Origin: JAGVPT01 sp035500675
Lineage (GTDB): Bacteria > Bacteroidota > Ignavibacteria > UBA10030 > UBA8401
Length of the DNA: 10,410 nt
Assembly: GCA_035500675.1 (NCBI GenBank)
Contig: DATJXA010000176.1
Coordinates: 1 to 10,410, forward strand
Direction of reading: 5' to 3'
How positions within the stretch are numbered: the stretch's first letter is position 1; each line of letters opens with the position of its first letter. Both the position numbers and the translations under genes were made by a program. This document shows positions 1 to 6,376 of this stretch, in pieces. Under the pieces are notes generated by a model. That model searched no databases and was not told the DNA's origin. It was given only the letters and a program-made list of their open reading frames with translations.

Positions 1-182
1 ATGCACCAGTGCCTGGGACAACAACGACAACGGCACAGCACATCAGCTTTGAACTGGACGGCCAGAACTCATCGCGATTGGTCCTCGGGCTGAGCTTAAA
101 GCTTCTCTTCCTCAATATCAACGCTGATTATAATGTTTCGACGTACAACTCCTTCACTGGCGGACTGATGTTCATCATCTAA
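1..182 (+). CDS. C-terminal end of an outer-membrane beta-barrel protein (DUF6588-like), 5' partial
   Basis: The frame is open from the left edge (first complete codon at position 3) for 59 codons and ends with TAA at 180-182, so only the tail of the protein is present. A Thr-rich turn is followed by strands of alternating hydrophobic and polar residues (RLVLGLSLKLLFLNINADYN, then a Tyr/Phe-rich Gly-Gly strand ending Phe-Ile-Ile). This is the look of the last strands of an outer-membrane barrel. The Leu-Gly-Leu...Leu-Asn-Ala-Asp-Tyr-Asn pattern resembles the end of DUF6588 family proteins, which are common in Ignavibacteria and have no assigned function. Barrel architecture is likely; the family name is from memory and less certain. 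A terminator follows 23 bp after the stop, so this is the last gene of its transcript. Confidence 0.62.
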   Translation, partial: APVPGTTTTTAQHISFELDGQNSSRLVLGLSLKLLFLNINADYNVSTYNSFTGGLMFII

Positions 183-205
183 TCCCCCTTGTCTTGGATT
201 TTTGC

Positions 206-247
206 AAGGCCGAATTCGATTTCATCGGGTTCGGCCTTTTCTTTTTT
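206..247 (+). terminator. Rho-independent terminator of the beta-barrel gene
   Basis: Perfect 9-bp arms AAGGCCGAA (206-214) and TTCGGCCTT (230-238) flank a 15-nt loop, which can itself pair CGAT with ATCG (217-220 / 224-227). The right arm runs into a T-rich tract (237-247, TTTTCTTTTTT). It sits just after the stop at 182 and upstream of the likely start of the next gene, so it should insulate the two. Confidence 0.88.
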
Positions 248-336
248 CCTCTCTTGTTGGTATATTGGTGTATCGAATTTACTCTCCATTCGCCCGAACG
301 AACGCCATCATTGTGGTCTGCAGAAGACACGTAACA

Positions 337-3030
337 TTGCCTCATTTCCCCCGTCACCGGATCGTAGCATTCGCACTGACAGCTCTGATCCTTGTTGCAT
401 CCGGCTGCGACACTTCGCGAGACAACGAAGACCCCGCGGCAAAATCCATGCGGCTTCGCACGGAAGTTGGAAAGAGTTTGAGTCAACATGATAACCTCCA
501 CGCAGAACAGCTTCTTGAAGAACTTCTCCCTCTCGACCAATCGCTTCAGCAATGGGACCGGCTCGCCGAGGACCAACTCAATGCCGCAAAGGTACAGGTT
601 CCCTTAGGCCTTTTTTCCGAAGCGTTGGAAAACTTCACAGCCGCGCTGAACCATTATCGGCAAGTCGGCGACCATGCGACCGAGATCCGAACGATGAACG
701 GCATCGCCGGCGTCTATATCGGGTTGGGCGAATTTGAAAAAGGGATCGGAACGTTAAAAGAAGCGCTCGACGTCAGCCGCTTGGCCTCGAACAACGAATC
801 CGACCCGGAAACCAGCATGAACCTCGGCGATGCGTACCTTCTGACGGGACAGAACGAACTTGCGCTAAATCAATTTATGTCGGCGCTTGCAGTATTCAAC
901 AAGCGAAAATATCCTCCGGCGATCGTTCGCGCCCTTTCGCGGGTCGGATATGCGTACGCTAAGCTCGGAAGACGCGACGAAGCCCTTGGGACTTTCTCCA
1001 CCGTGGAGACCATGGTGAGCGCCGTGGCGAACGTTCTTGTGAAAGCTTCGTTCGATTACGACCGCGGCAAGGCATTCGAGCCGCTCGGAGAGTGGAACTC
1101 CGCCGCTCAATCGTTTCTCGAAGGGATCGCCACGCTTGAGGGGATCCCGAACCGCGAACAGAACGAGCAGACCAACGACCAACTCATCAAACTCTACACG
1201 GCGCTCGGACGGGTCTACGCACACAATTTCGCGTTTGCCCTCGCAAAGCAGAGTTACATCGAAGCGTACACACGGGCAAAAGACGCCGGAAGGAAAATTG
1301 CGATCGGGTATCTCCTTATTGCGATCGCCGATTGCGAGCGGAAGATCAGCGCCGTGAACCCCGAGCAAGAAGCAACGATCGCGGCAAGCACGCTCTACGA
1401 ACAGGCGATCGCGCTATTCTCAAGAATCGGCAACGTCTCGGGGGAGGCGTACGCAAATTTCCGGCTCGGTGCGTTCAAGGAAAATGAAGGGAACATCGAC
1501 GCCGCGCTCGGTTTCTACCGCCGGTCGTTCGAATTGATCGAGGGACAAAGAGGCGAGTTCAGAAATTGGGCGGACAACGGCGAGTTCTTTGGGCTTCGCA
1601 CTGAAGGAGTGAGTAGCGAGATTCCGTTCGCCGGAGATACGTATTGGTACAAACCGCTTGTCGTGCTGTTGGCGCGACAAGGAAGGGCCGAGGAAGCGCT
1701 CTGGACGTACGAGCAGGGAAAAATGAAACTCATCGATATGCAGCTCCGCTCCTTTCCGTTCGAATTCAAGAACAACGCACTGCAAAACGCGGAGGTCGCC
1801 ATCGATCAAAAATTCGAAGACGAAGGTATCGCAGAGGCCGCCGCGGCCTTTCAGAAAGGGTTGAACGCCGACGAAAAGGAAGGCGAGCGCATCGAGGCAA
1901 CCGACCGCGAGATAGAGACCATGAAGAGTGAGCTTCTCAGTACCGGCGGGGAGCTCTCTCAAAAATATCCTTCACTTGAGCCGCTTTTTCGCTCTCCCAC
2001 GCTGCAAGAGGCAGACCTTCGTACTGCTCTCCCCTACGGCACGACCATCCTCGACTACCTCATTGCCGACGACCGTATCATCATTTTTGTGGTCTCGTTC
2101 GACGGCATGGGACGCGAAATGCCCGTCAACGTCGTCGAAGTGCCGGCCTACAAGGATATCGTGCTCGACAAAGTGCGCAACCTCGACCTCATGCTGACCG
2201 AGCATATCCATAGCATCGGCACTGGATACAGCGAAACGACGGACATCGAACGTCTCACTGAAGAACTCTATAATTATTTCCTGCGTCCCGTGGAGCAACT
2301 ATTCCTTCAGCACGTCATAATCATTCCGCCGAAGGAGATGGACGAGATCCCTTTCCATGCGTTCACCCGTTCGACATCGGAAGGAGTCAAACCTCTTTCC
2401 GAAATTGTCGATGTCTCGTATCTCCCTTATCTTGCCGCCATCAAGAGCCTGCAGTCGCCCCCCCGGTTTATTAATGCAGTCGTTGCGATCGGAAACCCGC
2501 GGGGAAATAACTGGCCGCTCGATTTCGAGCTTCGCGACATCAGGAGTTTCTTCAGGGGCGCGACGGTGTCGGTATCGCAGAATGCAAACAAGGATCGCTT
2601 GTTCGAATCGACGGGAGACGTGCTTCAACTTTCCACCGACTTCACGACCGATACGTTATTCCCCGGCCGCTCGACTTTCGTTCTTTCCAGCGGCAGCATT
2701 ACGGACCCGGACGCGCATATTCCCGTCGCGGACCTTGTGCGCCTTCATCCTTTTCCGATCGTCTACTTGTCCGACGAGCGTTCTTCCGAAAGCGGCCTGA
2801 CGCCCCTCCACGCGGCTCTGCTCATGATGAACGGCACATCAAACGTTATTTTGACGTTCAAGCCGGTGGAGTCGAAAGCGGGTAAACTCTTCAGCGAGAA
2901 ATTCTATTCGGCATTGGCAAACGGGAGTAACGTCAACGATGCCTTTCGGTCTGCAACCGGAGCGATGAGCAGTTCTCAGGAATTCGGGGCTCCGTACGAA
3001 TGGTCTCAATTCTTTAGGTACGGAAAATAA
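337..3030 (+). CDS. TPR-CHAT lipoprotein with degenerate catalytic dyad
   Basis: A protein of about 897 residues. I chose the TTG at 337 because it gives a compact lipoprotein signal peptide: basic PRHR, a hydrophobic core, then lipobox LVASGC with the acylated Cys codon at 406. An AGAAGA at 322-327 could act as a weak ribosome site. TTG or GTG codons further upstream (202, 265, 268, 313) are open in frame, but the first lies inside the preceding terminator. Residues of about 45-410 are helical repeats of TPR type (for example the segments around Gly-Leu-Phe-Ser-Glu-Ala-Leu-Glu-Asn-Phe and Gly-Glu-Phe-Glu-Lys-Gly-Ile). A charged linker follows, then a CHAT domain from about residue 565 to the end. 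The fold marks are present: an Ile-Leu-Asp-Tyr-Leu start, Ile-Pro-Phe-His-Ala-Phe, and a C-terminal Phe-Tyr-Ser-Ala-Leu-Ala-Asn-Gly with Trp-Ser-Gln-Phe. However, the 'atHG' site reads Ser-Thr-Asp (Asp codon 2638) and the 'LSAC' site reads Leu-Ser-Asp-Glu (2767-2778). CHAT proteins are caspase-like cysteine proteases; this one is probably non-catalytic and may act as a periplasmic or envelope scaffold (inference). The first gene on its other side is convergent. Confidence 0.85.
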   Translation: MPHFPRHRIVAFALTALILVASGCDTSRDNEDPAAKSMRLRTEVGKSLSQHDNLHAEQLLEELLPLDQSLQQWDRLAEDQLNAAKVQVPLGLFSEALENFTAALNHYRQVGDHATEIRTMNGIAGVYIGLGEFEKGIGTLKEALDVSRLASNNESDPETSMNLGDAYLLTGQNELALNQFMSALAVFNKRKYPPAIVRALSRVGYAYAKLGRRDEALGTFSTVETMVSAVANVLVKASFDYDRGKAFEPLGEWNSAAQSFLEGIATLEGIPNREQNEQTNDQLIKLYTALGRVYAHNFAFALAKQSYIEAYTRAKDAGRKIAIGYLLIAIADCERKISAVNPEQEATIAASTLYEQAIALFSRIGNVSGEAYANFRLGAFKENEGNIDAALGFYRRSFELIEGQRGEFRNWADNGEFFGLRTEGVSSEIPFAGDTYWYKPLVVLLARQGRAEEALWTYEQGKMKLIDMQLRSFPFEFKNNALQNAEVAIDQKFEDEGIAEAAAAFQKGLNADEKEGERIEATDREIETMKSELLSTGGELSQKYPSLEPLFRSPTLQEADLRTALPYGTTILDYLIADDRIIIFVVSFDGMGREMPVNVVEVPAYKDIVLDKVRNLDLMLTEHIHSIGTGYSETTDIERLTEELYNYFLRPVEQLFLQHVIIIPPKEMDEIPFHAFTRSTSEGVKPLSEIVDVSYLPYLAAIKSLQSPPRFINAVVAIGNPRGNNWPLDFELRDIRSFFRGATVSVSQNANKDRLFESTGDVLQLSTDFTTDTLFPGRSTFVLSSGSITDPDAHIPVADLVRLHPFPIVYLSDERSSESGLTPLHAALLMMNGTSNVILTFKPVESKAGKLFSEKFYSALANGSNVNDAFRSATGAMSSSQEFGAPYEWSQFFRYGK

Positions 3031-3058
3031 AAACCCCGGCGCCTTAGCGGCCGGGGTT
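3027..3058 (-). terminator. Terminator between convergent genes, best oriented for the minus-strand sigma/toast-rack unit
   Basis: Perfect 9-bp arms AACCCCGGC (3032-3040) and GCCGGGGTT (3050-3058) enclose a 9-nt loop. Read on the minus strand, the stem is followed by TTTTTATTTT, a classic U-tract, so it should end transcription of the toast-rack gene whose stop lies at 3087. Read on the plus strand the same hairpin immediately follows the CHAT stop codon but has no T-run after it, so it is a weaker terminator there, though it may protect that 3' end. Confidence 0.85.
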
Positions 3059-3086
3059 CGACACATCTCGGATCAACTCCGCGCAA

Positions 3087-3989
3087 TTATTTCAACAGCT
3101 TCACTTTCACGCTCCCTAATCCCGATTCAACGTAAATATTCATTCTCCCCTCTGCCGACGAATAGTTCGCCGTCTTGTAGACCCCTTTTTCCTCTTCGTC
3201 AAAATCCTTGTCGATGCTAAAATTCGAGAACCAATTTTCCTGATAGTGCACCTTCGCGCCGGTCTCTTCCGGGATCACGATGGTAACGGCGCCCAAACCG
3301 ATCTTGATCGTTACGTCGACGTCGTTCTTGAGGTCCCCCTCAAAGTCAAGGTAGTACGAACCAACGCCCCCTTCGAAGGACATGTGTTTAAAATTTGCGT
3401 TGCAGAGTTTCTCTCCCACAAACTTACTCACCCCCGATTTGATCTCGAGGTCTTCAATCTCGCTTTTATTCGGCTCGCCGAACAAGAGCGTCGTTGAACT
3501 GGCACCTGCGGACATCCGAAAGTCCTTCACGTTGAGTCCGGTCATGTCGAAATTGCCGCGGCCAGCGCCGAGCTCCGCGTCGATGGACAGAGGTGTGGCA
3601 TCCGAAAACTGCATGTACCATTTGCCGCTTTCGATTTGATTGTGGTCGTTCTCCTCGTCATCGTCGTCAAGATGGATCGAGATGGAATGATTCCCTTCCG
3701 TGGCCGGAGATAAATCGAGGTATCCGATATCGTTCTTGATCCGGTAGTCGATATCGATGTTCGGTTTACGATCGTCCTGCGTTTTGAGGTCGAACACCAG
3801 CACTTTGTCGGACGTGCCTTTCGAACAAATGACCGTCCCGAACGTCGATTCTATCTTTACGCGGACTTCCTTTTCGGACGTCCGTTTGATTTCCTTATGG
3901 ATGCCGCCTGCGAACGACTGCACGGCCACGGTCGCATATACCGCCATGAGGATGGAGCTTATTCGCCGGTATGACCTTATCGATTTCAT
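3087..3989 (-). CDS. Secreted toast-rack / DUF4097-like beta-repeat protein
   Basis: A 300-residue protein starting at ATG 3989, preceded by an AGGAA motif about 10 nt upstream on the minus strand. Residues 1-28 are a Sec signal peptide: basic start (RSYRR), hydrophobic stretch, and a likely cleavage after Ser-Phe-Ala. The rest is a long series of short beta strands with Gly turns (GAGRGNFDMT, an SGVSKFVGE segment, EGGVGSYYLDFEG, GLGAVTIVIPEETGAKV, and a final ESGLGSVKVKLLK). This is the pattern of the 'toast-rack' right-handed beta fold seen in DUF4097 proteins and in the C-terminal part of LiaF. An acidic insert (Leu-Asp-Asp-Asp-Asp-Glu-Glu-Asn-Asp, residues 108-115) interrupts the N-terminal third. 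The protein is expected in the periplasm or at the cell surface. It lies 72 bp downstream of an ECF sigma factor on the same strand, with no terminator between, so the two are probably cotranscribed. Known toast-rack proteins sense or answer envelope stress; a role here as partner or output of the sigma factor is inference. There is no transmembrane helix apart from the signal. Confidence 0.72.
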   Translation of the reverse strand: MKSIRSYRRISSILMAVYATVAVQSFAGGIHKEIKRTSEKEVRVKIESTFGTVICSKGTSDKVLVFDLKTQDDRKPNIDIDYRIKNDIGYLDLSPATEGNHSISIHLDDDDEENDHNQIESGKWYMQFSDATPLSIDAELGAGRGNFDMTGLNVKDFRMSAGASSTTLLFGEPNKSEIEDLEIKSGVSKFVGEKLCNANFKHMSFEGGVGSYYLDFEGDLKNDVDVTIKIGLGAVTIVIPEETGAKVHYQENWFSNFSIDKDFDEEEKGVYKTANYSSAEGRMNIYVESGLGSVKVKLLK

Positions 3990-4061
3990 ATTGCACGATT
4001 TCCTAATGACAGTCCTTCTCTATCCTCTTACGGGAAAAGGAGGGCGGAGTTACAAAGACTT

Positions 4062-4727
4062 TCAATAAAGCTGGATTTTCTTCCTGAGACTTTTATAGAG
4101 CATCTCCCGCGCCCGGAAGATATGGGCCTTCACCGTTCCGATAGGAAGGCGTAAAACCTTCGCGATTTCGGCATAATCTTTCTCCTCGGAATGGCGCATG
4201 AGGATCACCGTGCGGTATTTAGGGGGAAGATCCTTGATCGCCTGGTCGAGAAGTTTCGTCCGTTGCCGGGCAATGAGTTCGCGGTCGGGTTCGTAACTCG
4301 AATCGGGAATCTCGAACGAGAAGTCGCTGTCGCTCGAGGCGATCGGCTTGTCGATCGAAAATGTCTGAAGCTTTCGCTTGCGGATGTAATCAATGCAATT
4401 ATTCGTAGCGATCTTGAAGAGCCACGTCGAAAAAGCGAACTCTTCGTTGAAGCTCGAAAGGGACTGGAATGCTTTGATGAACGCCTCCTGGGCGAGGTCC
4501 TCAACTTCGTCCTTCTCATGCACCATCCGATACAGCAAATTGCAGATCGGGTCGTGGTATTTCTTCATGAGCGCACGGTAGGCGTTCTGGTCGCCGGCGA
4601 TGGCGGCCGCGATGAGGCGGGAATCCTCCGCGCGGGAATCGAGTTTACGTTGGCTGAGAGCTTCGCTTTTCTGCGGGAATGATTTCGGAACGATGCGTTT
4701 CGGTGGAGTCTTTTGTGCTCTCGTCAT
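4062..4727 (-). CDS. ECF-family RNA polymerase sigma factor (sigma-70, RpoE type)
   Basis: A protein of 221 residues from ATG 4727; the frame also allows TTG at 4763 (12 more residues). I prefer 4727 because a candidate promoter (4764-4792) abuts the TTG, which would place the transcript start near 4757. A basic, non-conserved N-terminal stretch of about 34 residues precedes the fold. Sigma region 2 spans residues 37-115: AGDQNAYRALMKKYHD, then EVEDLAQEAFIKAFQ (the polymerase-binding DLxQEtF element), then FSTWLFKIATNNCIDYIRKR (-10 recognition). A Ser/Asp-rich linker follows. Region 4 (155-215) has LPPKYRTVILMRHSEEKDYAEIA and a helix-turn-helix ending IGTVKAHIFRARE, which binds the -35 element. 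There is no region 1.1 or 3, as usual for ECF factors; the length is slightly over the family's usual 170-200 because of the N-terminal extension. No anti-sigma factor with a membrane helix follows; the next gene is the secreted toast-rack protein. The class of promoters it reads cannot be told from here. Confidence 0.93.
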   Translation of the reverse strand: MTRAQKTPPKRIVPKSFPQKSEALSQRKLDSRAEDSRLIAAAIAGDQNAYRALMKKYHDPICNLLYRMVHEKDEVEDLAQEAFIKAFQSLSSFNEEFAFSTWLFKIATNNCIDYIRKRKLQTFSIDKPIASSDSDFSFEIPDSSYEPDRELIARQRTKLLDQAIKDLPPKYRTVILMRHSEEKDYAEIAKVLRLPIGTVKAHIFRAREMLYKSLRKKIQLY

Positions 4728-4763
4728 GAAGGATAACGTTGGGATGATGATGTTCCTCGACAA

Positions 4764-4792
4764 AAATTAGGTAAAAAAGGAAGGAATTGCAA
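4764..4792 (-). promoter_or_regulatory. Candidate promoter of the sigma/toast-rack operon
   Basis: On the minus strand, TTGCAA (4792-4787) is separated by exactly 17 nt from TAATTT (4769-4764), a plausible sigma-70-like -35/-10 pair. Transcription would start near 4757, about 30 nt before ATG 4727. The prediction rests on motif matching only. Bacteroidota housekeeping sigma factors often prefer TTTG/TAnnTTTG, so the fit to this organism's sigma factor is uncertain. Confidence 0.45.
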
Positions 4793-4800
4793 GGCGAGTG

Positions 4801-4985
4801 AATGCTGGAATTACGGAGTAGTGAAATGGTGGAATAATGGAATGGTTGAGTAATGGAATAGCGGAATCAGGGAAAACGGAAGGTGGGGTATTAGAACGGC
4901 GGGTGGATGGAACAAACACTATTTCGTTATTCCACTACTACACCAATCCATTATTCCACACCCCAAGATTCCATAATTCCCTCAC
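4801..4985. repeat. Inverted pair of degenerate 8-bp-period GGAATNNN repeat arrays
   Basis: This stretch has no gene. The left arm (about 4808-4915) repeats a GGAATNNN unit with an 8-bp step: successive units near 4831-4869 read GGAATAAT, GGAATGGT, TGAGTAAT, GGAATAGC and GGAATCAG, then decay. The right arm (about 4919-4980) carries the same units in opposite orientation (ATTCC words). The best-matching core pairs 4830-4847 with 4942-4959, identical at 17 of 18 positions after reverse complementing. The alignment extends more weakly over roughly 65 bp per arm. The whole could extrude or be transcribed as a long imperfect hairpin. It lies exactly between two outward-facing candidate promoters. 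Similar low-complexity intergenic repeats occur in related genomes (from memory), but I cannot assign a named family. Confidence 0.75.
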
Positions 4986-4991
4986 TTGTCC

Positions 4992-5020
4992 TTGAGATTC
5001 GAGCCCTTTTTTTGTACTAT
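4992..5020 (+). promoter_or_regulatory. Candidate purA promoter
   Basis: TTGAGA (4992-4997) and TACTAT (5015-5020) are separated by exactly 17 nt, a good sigma-70-like spacing. The start point would lie near 5027, giving a leader of about 43 nt before ATG 5070. Its position argues against initiating purA at the upstream in-frame TTG (4986), which would be outside the transcript. Confidence 0.5.
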
Positions 5021-5069
5021 GGTGTGTTCTTTTTTACTCATACTTCATACTCAATCTGAAATCATATCC

Positions 5070-6338
5070 ATGCCGGTCACTATCATTGTGGGGGCCCAAT
5101 GGGGGGACGAAGGGAAAGGAAAGATCGTCGATCTGCTGAGCGATGAGATCGACATCGTGGCGCGTTACCAGGGGGGCGCGAACGCGGGACACACCGTCGT
5201 CATCGGCGACAAAGAGTACGTTCTCCATCTCATCCCGTCCGGGATATTTCACAAGCATGTATCATGCGTTATCGGCAACGGCGTCGTCATCGACCCGATC
5301 GCCCTGATGGACGAGATCAAAATGATCAAGTCCTTCAACATCGATATTGAAGGACGGCTGTTCATCAGCCATAATGCACACTTGATCATGCCGTACCACA
5401 AATTGCTCGACAACATCCGTGAACAGGGAGCGAACAAGATCGGCACCACCGGCCGCGGCATCGGGCCCGCCTATATCGATAAGTACATGAGGACCGGCAT
5501 CCGGGTCGTCGACCTCCTCGACCGGCGGGTGCTGTGCGACAAACTCAAGACGAACATCGAAGAAAAAAACCGCCTCTTGAGCAAAGTGTACGGTTCTGCG
5601 GAACTCGATGTTGACAAGATCATCGGGGAATACGAAGAGTTCGATAAAAAGATCGACCCGTTCGTTACCGACACGTCTGCGCTCCTGAACGCGGCGCTCA
5701 AAAAGAAAAAAAAGATTTTGGCGGAGGGGGCCCAAGGGGCGCTGCTCGACGTGGACCACGGAACGTATCCATTCGTCACATCTTCCAACCCTACAAGCGG
5801 AGGAGCCTGCACCGGGCTCGGCATCCCTCCTACTGCAGTGAACAATATCATCGGGATCGTCAAAGCATACTCGACGCGCGTGGGCAACGGCCCATTCCCG
5901 ACCGAATGCTTCGACGAAACCGGCGAGCGGCTTCGGCGCATAGGGCATGAATTCGGGGCAACGACGGGGCGGCCTCGTCGCTGCGGGTGGCTCGACATGG
6001 TAAGCTTGAAATATTCGTTGACGGTCAACGGCATCAGAGAAATTGCCCTCACAAAGCTCGATGTGCTCGACGAGTTCGACGAGATCAAAATCTGTACGGC
6101 CTATGCCGTCGGCGGCCGCCCGCTCAAAGCCTTCCCTACCGACCTCGCAACTCTTGAGCGCATTACGCCGGTGTATCGGACGTACAAAGGCTGGGGCGAA
6201 AAAATTTCAGACGCAACGCGATTTAGCCGGCTCCCGCTGCGCGCCCGGAATTATATTCAGGCCATCGAGAAATTTACGGGAGTTCGGGTCTCCATTATTT
6301 CAGTCGGCGCCCGTCGAGACCAGACGATACAACGTTAA
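5070..6338 (+). CDS. purA: Adenylosuccinate synthetase
   Basis: PurA joins IMP and aspartate using GTP to give adenylosuccinate, the first committed step from IMP to AMP, in the cytoplasm. The protein has 422 residues from ATG 5070, the usual bacterial length. The start is fixed by the family N-terminus: IIVGAQWGDEGKGK places the catalytic Asp at residue 13 and the P-loop-like GDEGKGK at 12-18. GGANAGHT places the catalytic His at residue 41, both as in the E. coli enzyme. Other family signatures seen are GTTGRGIGPAYIDK, EGAQGALLDVDHGTYPFVTSS, STRVGNGPFPTE, TGRPRRCGWLD and the C-terminal SVGARRDQTI. All regions are intact and in frame. In-frame sequence upstream to TTG 4986 overlaps the promoter and is not family-like. 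No clear Shine-Dalgarno precedes ATG 5070. A sensor kinase gene follows after 38 bp with no terminator, so they may be cotranscribed. No other purine genes are nearby. Confidence 0.98.
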   Translation: MPVTIIVGAQWGDEGKGKIVDLLSDEIDIVARYQGGANAGHTVVIGDKEYVLHLIPSGIFHKHVSCVIGNGVVIDPIALMDEIKMIKSFNIDIEGRLFISHNAHLIMPYHKLLDNIREQGANKIGTTGRGIGPAYIDKYMRTGIRVVDLLDRRVLCDKLKTNIEEKNRLLSKVYGSAELDVDKIIGEYEEFDKKIDPFVTDTSALLNAALKKKKKILAEGAQGALLDVDHGTYPFVTSSNPTSGGACTGLGIPPTAVNNIIGIVKAYSTRVGNGPFPTECFDETGERLRRIGHEFGATTGRPRRCGWLDMVSLKYSLTVNGIREIALTKLDVLDEFDEIKICTAYAVGGRPLKAFPTDLATLERITPVYRTYKGWGEKISDATRFSRLPLRARNYIQAIEKFTGVRVSIISVGARRDQTIQR

Positions 6339-6376
6339 ATGGAGCGCCGCATTCTCCGAGGCGCATCACCCTCCGT

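Noticed and set aside
202..336. N-terminal extension of the CHAT lipoprotein from TTG 202, TTG 265, GTG 268 or GTG 313
   Set aside because: The first start lies inside the preceding terminator, none has a ribosome site, and all would bury the signal peptide and lipobox 32-69 residues into the protein.
865..1368. Long minus-strand open frames opposite the CHAT gene (also 1420-1962 and 1972-2298)
   Set aside because: They are antisense shadows of a clear TPR-CHAT gene, with no family resemblance and no promoter or ribosome site that I can see.
337..3030. A CHAT-based defence system of the Craspase type
   Set aside because: There is no type III-E effector, guide array or partner gene nearby, the protein is a predicted lipoprotein, and its catalytic residues are missing.
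4801..4985. CRISPR array
   Set aside because: The repeat unit is only 8 bp and degenerate, there are no unique spacers, and the two halves are inverted relative to each other.
4986..5069. Extended PurA N-terminus from TTG 4986
   Set aside because: It overlaps a good promoter, and starting at 5070 places the catalytic Asp and His at family positions 13 and 41.
5700..5714. A-rich run in purA (AAAAAG then eight A) as a programmed frameshift site
   Set aside because: It codes for a Lys run in a variable loop just before the conserved EGAQG block; the frame is intact across it and no alternative product is sensible. A similar eight-A run at 6495-6502 in the kinase is also in frame.
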